Of a DNA stretch of 58,123 nt, positions 18,769 through 25,927 are shown piece after piece (positions within the stretch are counted from its first letter, which is position 1; the number at the start of each line of letters is the position of its first letter). Where the stretch lies: NCBI GenBank assembly GCA_050743265.1, contig JBOGEN010000098.1, forward strand, positions 1-58,123. Reading direction: 5' to 3'. Made by a program: the position numbers and the translations under genes. Source of the DNA: JBOGEN01 sp050743265 (GTDB lineage Bacteria > Actinomycetota > Actinomycetes > JBOGEN01). The notes under the pieces were generated by a model, which did no database searches, had not been told where the DNA came from, and worked only from the letters and a program-made list of their open reading frames with translations.

Positions 18769-20225
18769 CGTGTCCCCTCCAGGTGCGACGACCCCTCCAG
18801 GTACGACGCGAGGCCCTGCCGACCGCCCTCCCGGCCGTAGCCGGACTCCTTGAAGCCGCCGAACGGGCTCGCCGGGTCGAACTTGTTGAACGTGTTGGCC
18901 CAGACCACGCCGGCACGGAGCCGGTCGGCCATCCAGAGGATGCGGGAACCCTTCTCCGTCCAGACCCCGGCGGACAGCCCGTACGGCGTGTTGTTCGCCT
19001 TCTCCACGGCCTCATCGGGCGTACGGAAGGTGAGCACGGACAGCACGGGGCCGAAGATTTCCTCGCGGGCGATGCGGTGCGCCTGGCTCACGCCGGTGAA
19101 GACCGTCGGCGGGAACCAGAAGCCCTTGCTCGGCAGCTCGCACGGGGCGGACCAGCGGTCGGCCCCCTCGGACTCGCCGACCTCCGACAGCATGCGAATC
19201 TTGGCGAGCTGCTCGGCAGAGTTGATGGCCCCGACGTCGGTGTTCTTGTCGAGCGGGTCGCCGAGGCGCAGCGTGGCCATGCGGCGCTTGAGCCGGTCGA
19301 GCAGGTCCTCGGCGACGGACTCCTGGACGAGCAGCCGCGACCCGGCGCAGCAGACGTGCCCCTGGTTGAAGAAGATGCCGTTGACGATGCCCTCGACGGC
19401 CTGGTCGAGCGCGGCATCGGCGAACACGATGTTCGCGGCCTTGCCGCCCAGCTCGAGCGTCACCTTCTTGCGCGTGCCCGCGACGCCGCGTGCGATCGCC
19501 TTGCCGACCTCGGTCGACCCGGTGAAGGCCACCTTGTCGACGCCAGGGTGCTCGACCAGGGCGCGCCCGGTGTCGCCGGCGCCGGTGATGATGTTCACCA
19601 CGCCCGGAGGCAGGTCGGCCTGCTGGCAGATCTCAGCGAAGAGGAGCGCGGTCAGCGGCGTCGTCTCCGCGGGCTTGAGCACGACCGTGTTGCCCGCGGC
19701 CAGGGCGGGGGCGATCTTCCACGCGAGCATGAGCAGCGGGAAGTTCCACGGGATGACCTGCCCGGCTACGCCGAGCGGGCGCGGGTCGGGGCCCAGCCCG
19801 GCGTACGCGAGCTTGTCGGCCCACCCGGCGAAGTAGAAGAAGTTCGCCGCGACCTGGGGGATGTCGACGTCCCGCGACTCGCGGATCGGCTTGCCGTTGT
19901 CGAGCGACTCGAGCACGGCGAGCTCGCGGGAGCGCTCCTGCAGGATTCGGGCGAGCCGGTAGAGGTACTTGCCACGGTCGCGGGCCGGCATTGTCGACCA
20001 GACGGTGTCGTACGCGGTGCGTGCGGCTCGCACCGCGAGGTCGACGTCGCGCGGCCCGGCCGAGGAGATCTCGGCGAGCACCTCCTCCGACGACGGGCTC
20101 ACCGACTTGAACGGCTCCCCGTCCGCCGCGTCGACGAAGTCGCCGCCGATGAACAGGCCGTACGAGGGCCTGATCTCGACGATCGCACGCGACTCGAGCG
20201 CGGGCGTGTACGTGAACTTCGGCAT
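18765..20225 (-). CDS. Aldehyde dehydrogenase (full length)
   Basis: NAD(P)-dependent aldehyde dehydrogenase, 486 residues. Coenzyme-binding PWNFP (159-163) and FTGSTEVG (234-241), the general base E258 in LELGG, and the nucleophile C292 in NQGHVCCAGSR are all present. It lies six bases downstream of deoC, whose reaction releases acetaldehyde, so oxidation of acetaldehyde to acetate is the most natural role. The ATG at 20225 gives a standard N-terminus. The next gene, a shortened ALDH, overlaps its stop by four bases. Confidence 0.93.
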   Translation of the reverse strand: MPKFTYTPALESRAIVEIRPSYGLFIGGDFVDAADGEPFKSVSPSSEEVLAEISSAGPRDVDLAVRAARTAYDTVWSTMPARDRGKYLYRLARILQERSRELAVLESLDNGKPIRESRDVDIPQVAANFFYFAGWADKLAYAGLGPDPRPLGVAGQVIPWNFPLLMLAWKIAPALAAGNTVVLKPAETTPLTALLFAEICQQADLPPGVVNIITGAGDTGRALVEHPGVDKVAFTGSTEVGKAIARGVAGTRKKVTLELGGKAANIVFADAALDQAVEGIVNGIFFNQGHVCCAGSRLLVQESVAEDLLDRLKRRMATLRLGDPLDKNTDVGAINSAEQLAKIRMLSEVGESEGADRWSAPCELPSKGFWFPPTVFTGVSQAHRIAREEIFGPVLSVLTFRTPDEAVEKANNTPYGLSAGVWTEKGSRILWMADRLRAGVVWANTFNKFDPASPFGGFKESGYGREGGRQGLASYLEGSSHLEGTR

Positions 20226-20231
20226 GCCGGA

Positions 20232-21197
20232 TCAGTCCAGAGTGAAGTAGTCGGGACCGGAGTACCGGCCGGAGGCCATCTTCTGCCGCTGCATGAGCAG
20301 GTCGTTGAGCAGGCTGGACGCGCCGAGCCTGAACCAGTCGGGGTCGAGCCAGTCGTCGCCGACGGTCTCGTTGACGAGGACGAGGTAACGGACGGCGTCC
20401 TTCGCGGTCCGGATGCCGCCGGCGGCCTTGACCCCCACCTGTCGCCCGGTGGCGTCCCGGAAGTCGCGGACCGCCTCGAGCATCACGAGCGTGACCGGCA
20501 GCGTCGCCGCGGGGACGACCTTGCCCGTGCTCGTCTTGATGAAGTCGGCGCCGGCGAGCACGCTGAGCCACGAAGCGCGCCGTACGTTGTCGTACGTGGC
20601 GAGCTCGCCCGTCTCGAGGATCACCTTGAGGTGCGCGTCACCGCAGGCGCGCTTGACCTCGACGACCTCGTCGAAGACCTTGCGGTAGTGGCCGGCGAGG
20701 AAGGCCCCGCGGTCGATCACCATGTCCACCTCGTCGGCCCCTGCGGCCACCGCGGCCGCGGTGTCGGCGATCTTGACGGCGAGGGTGGCGCGTCCTGACG
20801 GGAACGAGGTCGCCACGGACGCCACCTTCACCGAGGAGCCGGCCAGCGCGTCCTTCGCGACCGGGACGAGGTCGGGGTAGACGCACACGGCCGCGACCGC
20901 GGGAGCGCTCGGGTCGGACGGGTCAGGGCGCATCGCCTTCGCGGACAACGCCCGGACCTTGCCCGGGGTGTCCTGGCCCTCCAGCGTGGTGAGGTCGATC
21001 ATGCGGATCGCCATGTCGAGCGCCCAGCGCTTGGCGTCGGTCTTGATCGACCGGGTCGCCAGCGTGGCTGCCCGCTGCTCGGCTCCCACCTGGTCGACAC
21101 CGGGCAGCCCGTGGAGGAAGCGCCTGAGTGCGGCGTCGCTCGAGGTCACGTCGGAGAAGGGGACCGCTGCCTCCGGCACGGAGGTGGCACTCGTCAC
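20232..21197 (-). CDS. deoC: Deoxyribose-phosphate aldolase
   Basis: Cleaves 2-deoxyribose-5-phosphate to glyceraldehyde-3-phosphate and acetaldehyde through a Schiff base. It has 321 residues, the larger DeoC type with an N-terminal extension of about 50. The Schiff-base Lys is K221 in ADFIKTSTGK; GGIRTAKDA binds the phosphate. I chose the GTG at 21197: a TATCCT hexamer lies six bases upstream, predicting a leaderless message, and no ATG precedes the conserved core. Only 30 bp separate it from the divergent PH-like gene. Operon: deoC, ALDH, truncated ALDH. Confidence 0.95.
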   Translation of the reverse strand: MTSATSVPEAAVPFSDVTSSDAALRRFLHGLPGVDQVGAEQRAATLATRSIKTDAKRWALDMAIRMIDLTTLEGQDTPGKVRALSAKAMRPDPSDPSAPAVAAVCVYPDLVPVAKDALAGSSVKVASVATSFPSGRATLAVKIADTAAAVAAGADEVDMVIDRGAFLAGHYRKVFDEVVEVKRACGDAHLKVILETGELATYDNVRRASWLSVLAGADFIKTSTGKVVPAATLPVTLVMLEAVRDFRDATGRQVGVKAAGGIRTAKDAVRYLVLVNETVGDDWLDPDWFRLGASSLLNDLLMQRQKMASGRYSGPDYFTLD

Positions 21198-21203
21198 CGT
21201 CCG

Positions 21204-21219
21204 AGGATACGTCCAGAAT
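21204..21219. promoter_or_regulatory. Back-to-back -10 hexamers in the 30-bp deoC / PH-protein gap
   Basis: On minus, TATCCT (21204-21209) lies six bases before the deoC GTG. On plus, CAGAAT (21214-21219) lies eight bases before the ATG at 21228. Each promoter's -35 region would fall inside the other gene's coding sequence. Both messages are predicted to be leaderless. Confidence 0.5.
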
Positions 21220-21227
21220 CGCCAGTC

Positions 21228-21827
21228 ATGGACGAGAGCAGCACACGCGCGGTGTACCGGTCGGGTCTCGCCCGGGGGGGCTCGTACGTGTGGTTCGGCG
21301 TCGCCGCGCTCAACCTCGTGGACATCGCGCTGCGGGGGAGCGGGCGCAGTGCGTGGGTGGCGCTGGGCCTGGTGCTCTTCGCCACCGTCGTGGTGTACAT
21401 GGTGGCGTTTCGTCCCGCCGTTGTGGTGGACGAGCGGGGTGTGCTGGTGCGCAACCCGTTCCGGGACGCAGAGGTGCCCTGGCACGCGCTGACCGGTGTC
21501 GACTCGACGGACTCGCTGCGCCTGCACACCGACGGGCGGGTGCACCGCGCCTGGGCGGTGCAGGCCCCCAACCGCGCCCGTGCCAGGGCCCACCGCCAGA
21601 TGGGGCTGCGCTCGTCGTCCGGCCCCGGCCCGTCCGACGACGTCCGCACGGCGATGGCGGGGCGGACGCACGTGGACTACGTCGCCGACCGGATCAAGGA
21701 GACCTGGGGCCGCGCCGGGCCGGCGGACGAGGGTTCGTCCGGGGTGACCGTGCGCTGGTTTGTGCCGGGGATGGCCGCCCTCGTCGCTGTCACTGCGCTG
21801 CTCGTCGGTGCGCTGGTGGTCGAGTGA
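21228..21827 (+). CDS. PH-domain-like membrane protein
   Basis: A 199-residue membrane protein of the actinobacterial bacterial-PH family. Two hydrophobic segments near 20-60 (FGVAALNLVDIAL and VALGLVLFATVVVYMVAF) are followed by a PAVVVDERGVLVRNPFR beta-rich domain (about 63-120) and a final membrane segment near 178-198. No catalytic residues are visible. The ATG at 21228 sits eight bases after CAGAAT and is probably leaderless. The acetyltransferase gene starts inside its stop (GTGA). Function unknown. Confidence 0.75.
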   Translation: MDESSTRAVYRSGLARGGSYVWFGVAALNLVDIALRGSGRSAWVALGLVLFATVVVYMVAFRPAVVVDERGVLVRNPFRDAEVPWHALTGVDSTDSLRLHTDGRVHRAWAVQAPNRARARAHRQMGLRSSSGPGPSDDVRTAMAGRTHVDYVADRIKETWGRAGPADEGSSGVTVRWFVPGMAALVAVTALLVGALVVE

Positions 21828-22342
21828 GCAGGCCGCACGTGCGGCTGCGCCCGCCTCAGTCACGGGACGTGGAGTGGTTCGACAGGTGGATGCGTACGCC
21901 GGGGGTCGCGGGAGAGTTCGGCGACTTCGGTCTGCCGGCCAGATCGTTGCGCGATGCGGTGGATCGAGTGGACCCCTCGCCCGACCTGGGCGGCACGCTG
22001 GTGGTCGAGCACGAGGGTGCGCTCGGCGGGACCGTCTCGTGGCACGCCGTCACGTACGGGCCGAACCCCGAGTCGCGGGCGTTCGACCTCGGCATCCTGC
22101 TCGTCCCCTCGATGCGCGGCCGTGGAGTCGGCTCCCAGGCCCAGCGGCTGGCGGTCGAGTACCTGTTTCGGACCACATCGGTACACCGGGTTCAAGCGTC
22201 CACCGACGTGGAGAACATGGCCGAGCGTCGCGCGCTGGAGAAGGCTGGCTTCCGCGCGGAGGGCGTTGCGCGGGGAGCACAGTTCCGCGCGGGGACCTAC
22301 CACGACATGGCCCTCTACGGAGTGCTCCGCTCTGACCTGTGA
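21824..22342 (+). CDS. GNAT family N-acetyltransferase
   Basis: A 172-residue acetyl-CoA-dependent N-acyltransferase of the RimJ/RimL-like group. The acetyl-CoA-binding loop is PSMRGRGVGSQAQRLAVEY, preceded by the beta-4 strand AFDLGILLV. Later, ENMAERRALEKAGFRAEGV is the classical C-terminal motif. The GTG at 21824 overlaps the PH-protein stop. Its last 28 bp overlap the 3' end of the frameshifted HTH gene on the other strand. Substrate unknown. Confidence 0.88.
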   Translation: MSRPHVRLRPPQSRDVEWFDRWMRTPGVAGEFGDFGLPARSLRDAVDRVDPSPDLGGTLVVEHEGALGGTVSWHAVTYGPNPESRAFDLGILLVPSMRGRGVGSQAQRLAVEYLFRTTSVHRVQASTDVENMAERRALEKAGFRAEGVARGAQFRAGTYHDMALYGVLRSDL

Positions 22343-22754
22343 GGCGTGCTCGCCCGACGCTCGTCGCGGCGTGACCGGCTGAGGTCGAAGATGTGCTCCG
22401 GCAGCGGGCGAAGCGTCGTCAGGAACGGGCCTGCCCACCAGTCGTACAGGTCGTGGACCTCACGAACGTCGAGGTGGGCCGGGTAGTGCCGGTGGGCCGC
22501 GTCACGTGGCCCGCCCGAGGGCATGGGTGTCAGAGGTTGGCCCTGGCCGTCGACGACGACGAGAGCGCAGCTGGTCGCAGTGAGCAGGCGCACGAGGATC
22601 GCGATGCGCGGGTTGGCAACCGGCCGGACTCGAGCGTGCCCACCGTGCCTGTTGACACAGCGGCCCGCGCCGCGAGGTCGCGCTGGGACAGGTCGGCGCT
22701 GCGTCGGGCAGCGCGCAGGTAGGGCCCGACGGGGAACGTACGCGGGCGAGGCAT
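22315..22754 (-). pseudogene. XRE-family HTH regulator interrupted by a one-base frameshift
   Basis: Frame one starts at the ATG at 22754 and encodes an HTH: LSQRDLAARAAVSTGTVGT is a textbook XRE helix-turn-helix. At about 22620 the homologous reading passes into another frame, continuing VANPRIAILVRLLTATSCA and later REVHDLYDWWAG to a stop at 22315. At the junction the sequence reads TCCGGCCGGTTGCC; one extra G (GGG instead of GG) would restore ESGRVANPR and one 146-residue frame. So a single base is missing from a G-run. It may be a real recent inactivation, a phase-variable tract or an assembly error. Its 3' end overlaps the GNAT gene. Confidence 0.75.
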
Positions 22755-22877
22755 GGGCAGATCCTCGGGTGCCTCGCCGCCCGCGTGGCACTGTGTCGTC
22801 GGTACTTGTGGACCGGGTCGGTCGGCAGACGACCTGTGTGGATGACTCACTGCCCGCGGTCCGGTCGACTCTCGCCC

Positions 22878-22917
22878 CGCTATGCCCTGCTCACGCCACC
22901 CTGAGCAGGGCATAGCG
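22878..22917. repeat. 16-bp perfect inverted repeat, shares TATGCCCTGCTCAC with a palindrome at 42.8 kb
   Basis: CGCTATGCCCTGCTCA (22878-22893) and its exact complement (22902-22917) flank an 8-nt loop. It lies between the HTH pseudogene and the 3' end of the mutase gene. The core TATGCCCTGCTCAC recurs in the palindrome at 42799. Candidate dispersed repeat or transcription terminator. Confidence 0.75.
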
Positions 22918-22963
22918 CGCCACCGAGGACATGTCCAGTCGGGGGGGCGGGCGGATCGGGGCT

Positions 22964-24586
22964 TCAGCGCAGGCCGGCTGCGCGTGCGATGTCGCGCTTC
23001 AACGCGTCCAGGTCACGCCGTGCTGCCGCGCGAGCCGCGTCGACCGTGCTCTCCACCGGCACCACCACCTCGAGGTAGCACTTCAGCTTCGGCTCGGTGC
23101 CGCTCGGGCGGACCACGACCCGCGCTCCGTCCCCGAGCCGGTAGCGCAGCCCGTCCGTCGCGGGCAGACCACCCTCTCCGCGCGTCAGGTCGTCGGCCCG
23201 GGTCACGGCACGTCCGGCGAGCTCGGCAGGAGGGCGCTCGCGCAGCTGGGCCATCGCGTCGGCGATCTGCTGCAGGTCGGTCACCCGGACCGAGAGCTGG
23301 TCGGTGGCGTGCAGCCCGTACTCCTCGGCGATCTCGTCGAGCCGGTCGAGCAGCGTTTGCCCGGAGGCCTTGAGCTCCGCGGCGAGCTCGGCGACGAGCA
23401 CCGACGCGCTGATGCCGTCCTTGTCACGCACGGTCGGGGGGTCGCAGCAGTACCCCAGCGCCTCTTCGTAGCCGAAAGCGAGGTCCTCCGCCGCCCGGCT
23501 GATCCACTTGAAGCCGGTGAGTGTCTCCACGTACGCCAGCCTGCGACGCTCGCACATGCGGGCGAGCAGCGACGACGACACGATCGTGGTCGCGAAGGTG
23601 CCGCGAGCTCCGCGGCGCATCAGGTGGTCCGCGAGAAGCGCGCCCACCTCGTCCCCGCGCAGCATCCGGCCGCCCACCGCGACGGCACAGCGGTCCGCGT
23701 CCGGGTCGTTGGCCAGTACCAGGTCCGCTCCGGCTTGCTCGGCGAGCGCGACCGCACGGTCCATCGCGCCAGGCTCCTCAGGGTTCGGGAAGGCCACCGT
23801 CGGAAATGCCGGGTCGGGTGTGAACTGCGTGGCCACCACCTCGGGTGCGGCGAACCCGGCCCGCTGCAACGCCGCGACGAGCACCTCGCCGCCCACCCCG
23901 TGCAGCGGCGTGTACGCCGTGCGCAGATCGCGCGGGCCGCCCGGCGTGACCAGTCCCGCCACCCGGTCGAGGTAGTCCTCGAGCACGGCGTCGTCCAGCG
24001 TGCGCCACGAGTCGGCCCGGGGTACCGACGCCAGCGGCCCGACGGCCGCGATCTCCGCCGCGATCTCCGCGTCGGCCGGCGGGACGATCTGCGAGCCATC
24101 CCCGAGGTACACCTTGTAGCCGTTGTCCTGGGGCGGGTTGTGGCTCGCGGTCACCATCACGCCCGCGGCACAGCCCAGGTGCCGGATCGCGAACGCGAGC
24201 ACAGGAGTCGGCAACGGGCGCGGCAGCACGAGCGCGTCGAGCCCTGCCCCGGCCATGACCTCAGCCGTGTCCCGGGCGAACACGTCGGAGTTGCGCCGTG
24301 CGTCGTATCCGACGACCACCCGGCCTCCCCCGCGGGCGACCACGTACGCGGCCAGTCCGGCCGCCGTCCGGATCACGACCGCGCGGTTCATCCGGTTCGG
24401 GCCCGCGCCCATCGGGCCGCGCAGGCCGGCCGTACCGAACTCCAGGTGGGCACCGAAACGCTCGGCGAGTGCCCCGGCGTCCCGACGCTCCAGGATGTCG
24501 GCGAGCTCGGCACGCGTCTCCGGGTCGGGGTCCTCGGCCATCCAGGCCGCGGCCACGTCCTCCGGCATGGCCGGGTCGACGGTCAC
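22964..24586 (-). CDS. Phosphohexomutase / phosphopentomutase (alpha-D-phosphohexomutase superfamily)
   Basis: Moves a phosphate between C1 and C6 (or C1 and C5) of sugar phosphates. It has 540 residues with four domains: FGTAGLRG (50-57); the catalytic phosphoserine S148 in TASHNPPQDNGYKVY; the Mg site DPDADR (294-299); and the phosphate-binding RPSGTEPKLK near the C-terminus. The M. tuberculosis counterpart in this position is pmmB. Within a nucleoside-salvage cluster lacking deoB, a phosphopentomutase role (ribose/deoxyribose-1-P to 5-P) is likely; this is inference. The GTG at 24586 overlaps the PNP stop by GTGA. Confidence 0.92.
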   Translation of the reverse strand: MTVDPAMPEDVAAAWMAEDPDPETRAELADILERRDAGALAERFGAHLEFGTAGLRGPMGAGPNRMNRAVVIRTAAGLAAYVVARGGGRVVVGYDARRNSDVFARDTAEVMAGAGLDALVLPRPLPTPVLAFAIRHLGCAAGVMVTASHNPPQDNGYKVYLGDGSQIVPPADAEIAAEIAAVGPLASVPRADSWRTLDDAVLEDYLDRVAGLVTPGGPRDLRTAYTPLHGVGGEVLVAALQRAGFAAPEVVATQFTPDPAFPTVAFPNPEEPGAMDRAVALAEQAGADLVLANDPDADRCAVAVGGRMLRGDEVGALLADHLMRRGARGTFATTIVSSSLLARMCERRRLAYVETLTGFKWISRAAEDLAFGYEEALGYCCDPPTVRDKDGISASVLVAELAAELKASGQTLLDRLDEIAEEYGLHATDQLSVRVTDLQQIADAMAQLRERPPAELAGRAVTRADDLTRGEGGLPATDGLRYRLGDGARVVVRPSGTEPKLKCYLEVVVPVESTVDAARAAARRDLDALKRDIARAAGLR

Positions 24587-25407
24587 AGCCGGCCCAGCAC
24601 CTTCGCGAGCAGGTCGCCCATCCGCCCGGCGGCTGTGCGTCCGGCCTCGAGCACCTCGGCGTGGTCCAGCGGCTCCCCGGTCATGCCGGCGGCAAGGTTC
24701 GTCACCAGGGAGAGGCCGAGCACCTCGGCGCCCGCCTCACGCGCGGCGATCGCCTCCAACGTGGTCGACATGCCGACGAGGTCCCCGCCGATCGCGCGCA
24801 CCATGCCGATCTCGGCAGGGGTCTCGTAGTGCGGGCCCGGCAGCTGCACGTACACACCCTCGGTCAGCGACGGGTCCACCTCGCGGCACAGCGCACGCAG
24901 GCGTGCCGCGTACAGGTCGGTGAGGTCGACGAAGGACGCGCCGACGACCGGCGAGCACGCGGTGAGGTTGATGTGGTCCCGGATCAGCACCGCGTCGCCC
25001 GGCAGGTACTCGGGCCGGAGCCCGCCGCACCCGTTGGTGAGCACGACGACACGCGTCCCGGCTGCAGCAGCGGTCCGGACGCCGTGGACGACCGAGGCGA
25101 CCCCGCGCCCCTCGTACAGGTGGGTCCGTCCGAGGAACACGAGTGCGTGCCGGTCACCGGCCCGCACCGACCGGACGCGCCCCGCGTGGCCGGCCACCGC
25201 CGCGGCCGTGAAGCCGGGCAGCTCCGTGACGTCGACCTCGGCGACCGTCTCGCCGAGCCGCTCCGCTGCGGGCACCCAGCCCGAGCCCATGACCAGCGCG
25301 ACGTCGTGCGACCGGACACCGGAGAGGTCGCGGAGCCGGTCCGCTGCCGAGGCGGCCAGCGCGTACGGGTCGTCGGTCGTGCCATCACGCCGCGTCGTCT
25401 CGTCCAC
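24583..25407 (-). CDS. Purine nucleoside phosphorylase (trimeric type)
   Basis: Phosphorolyses inosine, guanosine and their deoxy forms to free base and (deoxy)ribose-1-phosphate. It has 274 residues, typical of the trimeric PNP/MTAP family. VMGSGWVP (39-46) binds phosphate; GHAGRV (73-78), LTNGCGGL, GVYVQLPGPHYETPAE and SLVTNLAAGM are the family blocks in order. The GTG at 25407 has TAGGGT eight bases upstream, so the transcript is probably leaderless and carries both PNP and the mutase. Equivalent to Rv3307 deoD by position. Confidence 0.94.
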   Translation of the reverse strand: MDETTRRDGTTDDPYALAASAADRLRDLSGVRSHDVALVMGSGWVPAAERLGETVAEVDVTELPGFTAAAVAGHAGRVRSVRAGDRHALVFLGRTHLYEGRGVASVVHGVRTAAAAGTRVVVLTNGCGGLRPEYLPGDAVLIRDHINLTACSPVVGASFVDLTDLYAARLRALCREVDPSLTEGVYVQLPGPHYETPAEIGMVRAIGGDLVGMSTTLEAIAAREAGAEVLGLSLVTNLAAGMTGEPLDHAEVLEAGRTAAGRMGDLLAKVLGRL

Positions 25408-25415
25408 GTCGCGCG

Positions 25416-25421
25416 ACCCTA
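25416..25421 (-). promoter_or_regulatory. -10 hexamer (TAGGGT) of the PNP-mutase operon
   Basis: TAGGGT on minus, eight bases before the GTG at 25407. Predicted leaderless promoter inside the short gap to the gamma-glutamylcyclotransferase-like gene. Confidence 0.5.
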
Positions 25422-25425
25422 GCCG

Positions 25426-25878
25426 TCAGGGACCGACCTTGCGGCACGGACGGGCCCGCAGCGCGGCGACGTAGTCGTCGGGGGCGCCGGCGTGCTCGGC
25501 CGCGTCCGCGACGATGCCGAGGTAGCGGCAGGACGGCAGCCCGCCCTCGTACTCGTCCAGCGTGTAGATCCAGGCCAGCACCTCGCCCTCCAGCGTGTGC
25601 ACCCGCACCCGGATCTTCCGGTACAGCCCGACGTCGGCGCTCTCCCAGGAGTCCAGCGCCTTCTCGTCCTGCTCGGGGACGTCGTAGAGCATCACGAAGA
25701 CCTGGGAGGTCGGGTGCTCGACGAGGGTGGCCAGGGCGCCCTCCCAGCCGACGTCCTCCCCGCCGAAGGTGAGTCGCCAGCCCATGAGCCAGCCTGAGCT
25801 GCGCGGCGGCGAGTGAGGGGCCCGCTTGGCCATCCAGTGCGGGTCCATGTTGCTGCCGAAGGCGGCGTAGATCGCCAT
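25426..25878 (-). CDS. Gamma-glutamylcyclotransferase-like protein
   Basis: A 150-residue protein of the GGCT/AIG2-like fold. YAAFGSNM (4-11) is the substrate-binding motif. The catalytic Glu expected in the middle may be in YDVPEQDEKALDSWE. The C-terminal CRYLGIVADAAEHAGAPDDYV resembles actinobacterial members. It may act on gamma-glutamyl compounds; the substrate is unknown. ATG at 25878, six bases after a TACCCT hexamer. Divergent from lpdA across 49 bp. Confidence 0.8.
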   Translation of the reverse strand: MAIYAAFGSNMDPHWMAKRAPHSPPRSSGWLMGWRLTFGGEDVGWEGALATLVEHPTSQVFVMLYDVPEQDEKALDSWESADVGLYRKIRVRVHTLEGEVLAWIYTLDEYEGGLPSCRYLGIVADAAEHAGAPDDYVAALRARPCRKVGP

Positions 25879-25884
25879 GGCGGC

Positions 25885-25921
25885 AGGGTATCCGCGGTGA
25901 CCTGGCCATCTTTGTCAGAAT
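25885..25921. promoter_or_regulatory. Divergent leaderless promoters between the GGCT-like gene and lpdA
   Basis: Minus strand: TACCCT (25885-25890), six bases before the ATG at 25878. Plus strand: CAGAAT (25916-25921), six bases before the GTG at 25928. The whole intergenic gap is 49 bp. Confidence 0.5.
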
Positions 25922-25927
25922 GGCGGC

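Noticed and set aside
24583..25407. Reading the phosphorylase as an MTAP rather than a PNP
   Set aside because: Both share the fold; the length, the adjoining mutase and the mycobacterial deoD position favour PNP, though the specificity residues were not decisive.
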